From: Micromonospora yasonensis | Lineage (GTDB): Bacteria > Actinomycetota > Actinomycetes > Mycobacteriales > Micromonosporaceae | Assembly: GCF_026013475.1 (NCBI RefSeq) | Contig: NZ_JAPDPH010000064.1 | Coordinates: 1 to 32,936, forward strand | Length of the DNA: 32,936 nt | Reading direction: 5' to 3' | Part shown: piece by piece, positions 31,040 through 32,936 of the stretch | How the letters are laid out: each line of letters opens with the position of its first letter | Numbering within the stretch: position 1 is the stretch's first letter | Position numbers and translations under genes: made by a program | Notes under the pieces: model-generated | What the model saw: only the letters and a program-made list of their open reading frames with translations | Told to the model about the DNA's origin: nothing | The model's database searches: none

Positions 31040-31089
31040 AAGGAGGGGCCCCTTGTTAACAGACGTCTGTTAACAAGGGGCCCCTCCTT
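31040..31089. terminator. Perfect 50-bp palindrome, bidirectional terminator
   Basis: Two 25-nt arms are exactly complementary, meeting at AGAC|GTCT (31064/31065). From the outside in, each arm runs AAGGAGGGGCCCC then TTGTTAACAGAC. It starts 6 nt after the PIG-L stop and ends on the stop codon of the convergent gene (31090). The AT-rich inner part with G/C-rich flanks is unlike ordinary terminators of this genome and suggests a dispersed palindromic repeat used as a terminator. Confidence 0.8.
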
Positions 31090-32936
31090 TCACCGGAGCA
31101 GGTAGACGGCCACCCGGCCGTTGTCGTGGCGCAGGTCGGCCAGGGTGGGCAGCGTCGCTGACTCCCGGCCGACGTCGCGGTCGACGACCAGCCAGCGCAC
31201 GCCGTACCGGTCACGCAGGGCGGCCAGGCCGGTGGCGGTGGGCGCGGTGAAGGCGTCGTCGTTGGCCCGCTGCCGGGCGGGGTCCCAGAACGGCGCGTAC
31301 GGGCCCTCCGGTCGGCCCACCATCCGGGGCGCGAAGGCCCAGCCCTCCACCAGCACCGACCGCTGGGCGTAGCCGCTCAGCCAGAAGGTGCGGGCGTCGC
31401 ACCAGCCGTCCACCACGACCCGGCAGTGCACGTTGGTGGCGAGCACGTCGTCCGGGGCGCTGTGCGCGTACACCCAGCGGGCCGCCTCGACCCGGGAGGC
31501 CGGCATCGCCACCACCGGGTAGGCGCCGCCGTTCGGGTACCGCCGGGCCGCCGCCGCGTCCAGCACCAGGCCGGGGGCCCCGGCGGCCAGCACGGCGGTG
31601 AGCAGCACCAGACCGCCCCGGCCGGCCAGAGCGGGCCGGCGCCGGACCAGCGCCGGCCAGGACCGGGCCACCACGAGCGCCGTCGCGGCCAGCACGCCGG
31701 CCCAGCACAGCAGCGGCAGCACCGGGGCGTACGCCGGGGTGGCCGGTGTGCTGGTCGCGGCGGCGAACTGGATCGCGGTGAGCAGCATCGCGAACCCGGC
31801 GGTCCCCGCGCCGAGCAGCCGGCGGCCCCGGGCGGAGAGGGCGGCGCGGTCGGCGACCTCGGCAAAGCCCCAGGCGGAGAGCAGCACGCCGAAGGCGAAG
31901 CCGGTCCGGGTGAAGTACTGGTTGCTGCTGCCCGGGTGCCCGAGGAGCAGGTAGGCGGCGGGACCGGCGAGCGCGCCGCCGAGCAGGAACACCTGCACCG
32001 GCGCCAGGCGCCGGCGGCGCGGCCACAGCAGCGCCGGCACCCCGGCCAGCCGCAGCTGGAGGCTGAGCAGGAACGCCAGGAACACGCCCGCCCGGACCAG
32101 CGCGGTGAACCCGGCCGAGCGGCCGGCCGGCACGTACGGACGGAGCCCGGAGAACGGATCGACGGTCACCCCGTGGCTGGTGAACGCGAAAAGCACCGCG
32201 GTGGCGAAGAACTGCGCGGCCAGGGCCAGTCCGGCGGCGAGCAGCACGGCCCGGGGCAGCCGGCGGCTTGTCGCCAGCGCCACCGCGGCGGTGACCGCCA
32301 GCGCGGCCAGCACCACGGGCAGCGTGCTGGCCTTCGCGCCGGTGGAGGCGGCCAGGAAGAGCACCACGAGCACCCAGGCGCCCCGGCCGAGCGGCGGCAC
32401 GCGCACCCCGCGGGCCCGGCCGACGACCTCGCCGAGCGCGGCGAGCAGCGGCAGCAGCAACACCCAGCTGTACGTCATGGACGGGCTGCCCCAGACGATG
32501 AAGGTGGTCTGGGTGCCGAAGAGCTGCCGCCAGCCGTTCTCGAAGCCGAACTCGCCGACGGTGAACATCAGCGCGGCGGCCACCACCCCGGCGTACGGGC
32601 GGCCGGTGATCCGCCAGCCCACCACCGCCACCAGCACGGCCGCGAGGGCGCACAGTGCCGGTACGCCGAGCCGGAAGAACACCGTCGGCAGGTCGACGCC
32701 GCTGACCAGGCTGGTGGCGGCCAGGTGGGCGAAGCCGAACCAGTGGTAGTGCAGCGGTTCCCCGGCGGCCTGCGGCACGTCCAGCGGCAGCTGGTGGGTG
32801 GCCGCCCCGGCCAGCGAGAGCTGGAACGCCAGATCCACGTACTGGGCCTGCCCCTCGTCGGGGGGGAGCACCGGGTTGACCGCGAGGAACGACCAGTACA
32901 GGTAGGGGGTGAAGCCGGCGACCACGCCGGCCAGGG
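31090..32936 (-). CDS. Multi-span membrane protein, GT-C-like (partial at 5' end)
   Basis: The frame is open to the right edge, so the true start lies outside; 615 codons are visible. At least ten hydrophobic segments alternate with short loops (for example VVLFLAAS, ALAVTAAVALATS, FLAFLLSLQL, LLTAIQFAAATS), followed by a roughly 150-residue soluble C-terminal domain (ANVHCRVVVDGWCDARTFWLSGYAQRSVLVEGW is its core, split over two strands). The polytopic layout with an extracytoplasmic acidic loop near the N terminus (VLPPDEGQAQYVDLAF) resembles GT-C polyprenyl-phosphate-sugar glycosyltransferases, but no diagnostic motif is certain. It lies convergent to the PIG-L gene. Confidence 0.7.
   Translation of the reverse strand, partial: LAGVVAGFTPYLYWSFLAVNPVLPPDEGQAQYVDLAFQLSLAGAATHQLPLDVPQAAGEPLHYHWFGFAHLAATSLVSGVDLPTVFFRLGVPALCALAAVLVAVVGWRITGRPYAGVVAAALMFTVGEFGFENGWRQLFGTQTTFIVWGSPSMTYSWVLLLPLLAALGEVVGRARGVRVPPLGRGAWVLVVLFLAASTGAKASTLPVVLAALAVTAAVALATSRRLPRAVLLAAGLALAAQFFATAVLFAFTSHGVTVDPFSGLRPYVPAGRSAGFTALVRAGVFLAFLLSLQLRLAGVPALLWPRRRRLAPVQVFLLGGALAGPAAYLLLGHPGSSNQYFTRTGFAFGVLLSAWGFAEVADRAALSARGRRLLGAGTAGFAMLLTAIQFAAATSTPATPAYAPVLPLLCWAGVLAATALVVARSWPALVRRRPALAGRGGLVLLTAVLAAGAPGLVLDAAAARRYPNGGAYPVVAMPASRVEAARWVYAHSAPDDVLATNVHCRVVVDGWCDARTFWLSGYAQRSVLVEGWAFAPRMVGRPEGPYAPFWDPARQRANDDAFTAPTATGLAALRDRYGVRWLVVDRDVGRESATLPTLADLRHDNGRVAVYLLR

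Noticed and set aside
1..32936. CRISPR arrays, tRNA or rRNA genes, insertion sequences, phage genes
   Set aside because: I saw no spaced direct-repeat arrays, cloverleaf signatures, rRNA-like stretches or transposase or integrase genes.

Overview
The window is one continuous stretch of very GC-rich DNA with strong G/C bias at third codon positions, frequent GTG starts, leaderless-looking starts (a TANNNT hexamer about 7 nt before the start codon) and many nested 4-nt start/stop overlaps. The homodimeric AceE, the fasR-fabD-fabH-acpP-fabF cluster and the ROK and FbpC/Afu-type transport proteins point to an actinobacterium. Micromonosporaceae (Micromonospora or a relative) is the best guess, from codon style and from the dispersed-looking palindromes. 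That assignment is inference, since no 16S or tRNA gene is present.

Layout. (1) 1-1759, minus strand: the 5' part of a thiamine-diphosphate E1 alpha-type dehydrogenase gene carrying a repetitive Pro/Asp/Gly insertion, a MarR regulator with a dyad operator in front of it, and a YjbQ/UPF0047 protein. (2) 2010-4754: aceE, the homodimeric pyruvate dehydrogenase E1, with a strong terminator, then a composite palindromic element. (3) 5037-9733: a small SRPBCC protein facing a GH1 beta-glucosidase/MFS sugar transporter operon, then an unusual glutamyl-tRNA synthetase with a leaderless-type start. (4) 9794-11286: a secreted CopC-domain copper protein divergent from an unknown secreted, membrane-anchored protein. 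(5) 11297-12800: a quinone-oxidoreductase-like enzyme and a weakly supported small ORF. (6) 12801-17588: a PucR/CdaR-type activator (FasR-like) and the type II fatty acid synthesis cluster fabD-fabH-acpP-fabF. (7) 17743-18453: a SAM methyltransferase.

(8) 18488-27923, minus strand: the most distinctive part. It is a tightly packed eight-gene unit: ROK repressor, lipoprotein solute-binding protein, ABC ATPase, fused two-domain permease, creatininase-family amidohydrolase, TIM-barrel amidohydrolase, argininosuccinate-lyase-superfamily enzyme and ROK sugar kinase. Four junctions are 4-nt overlaps. I read it as an uptake-and-dismantling pathway for an unidentified small molecule containing C-N or amide bonds and probably a sugar. 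The combination is not a pathway I can name.

(9) 28341-31034, divergent from that unit: a secreted multidomain PIG-L (LmbE-like) deacetylase with a good promoter, a candidate operator and a structured leader of about 180 nt. It may release the substrate that the operon imports. (10) A perfect 50-bp palindrome separates it from a convergent multi-membrane-span protein that runs off the right edge.

No rRNA, tRNA, CRISPR array, insertion sequence or phage gene was recognised.
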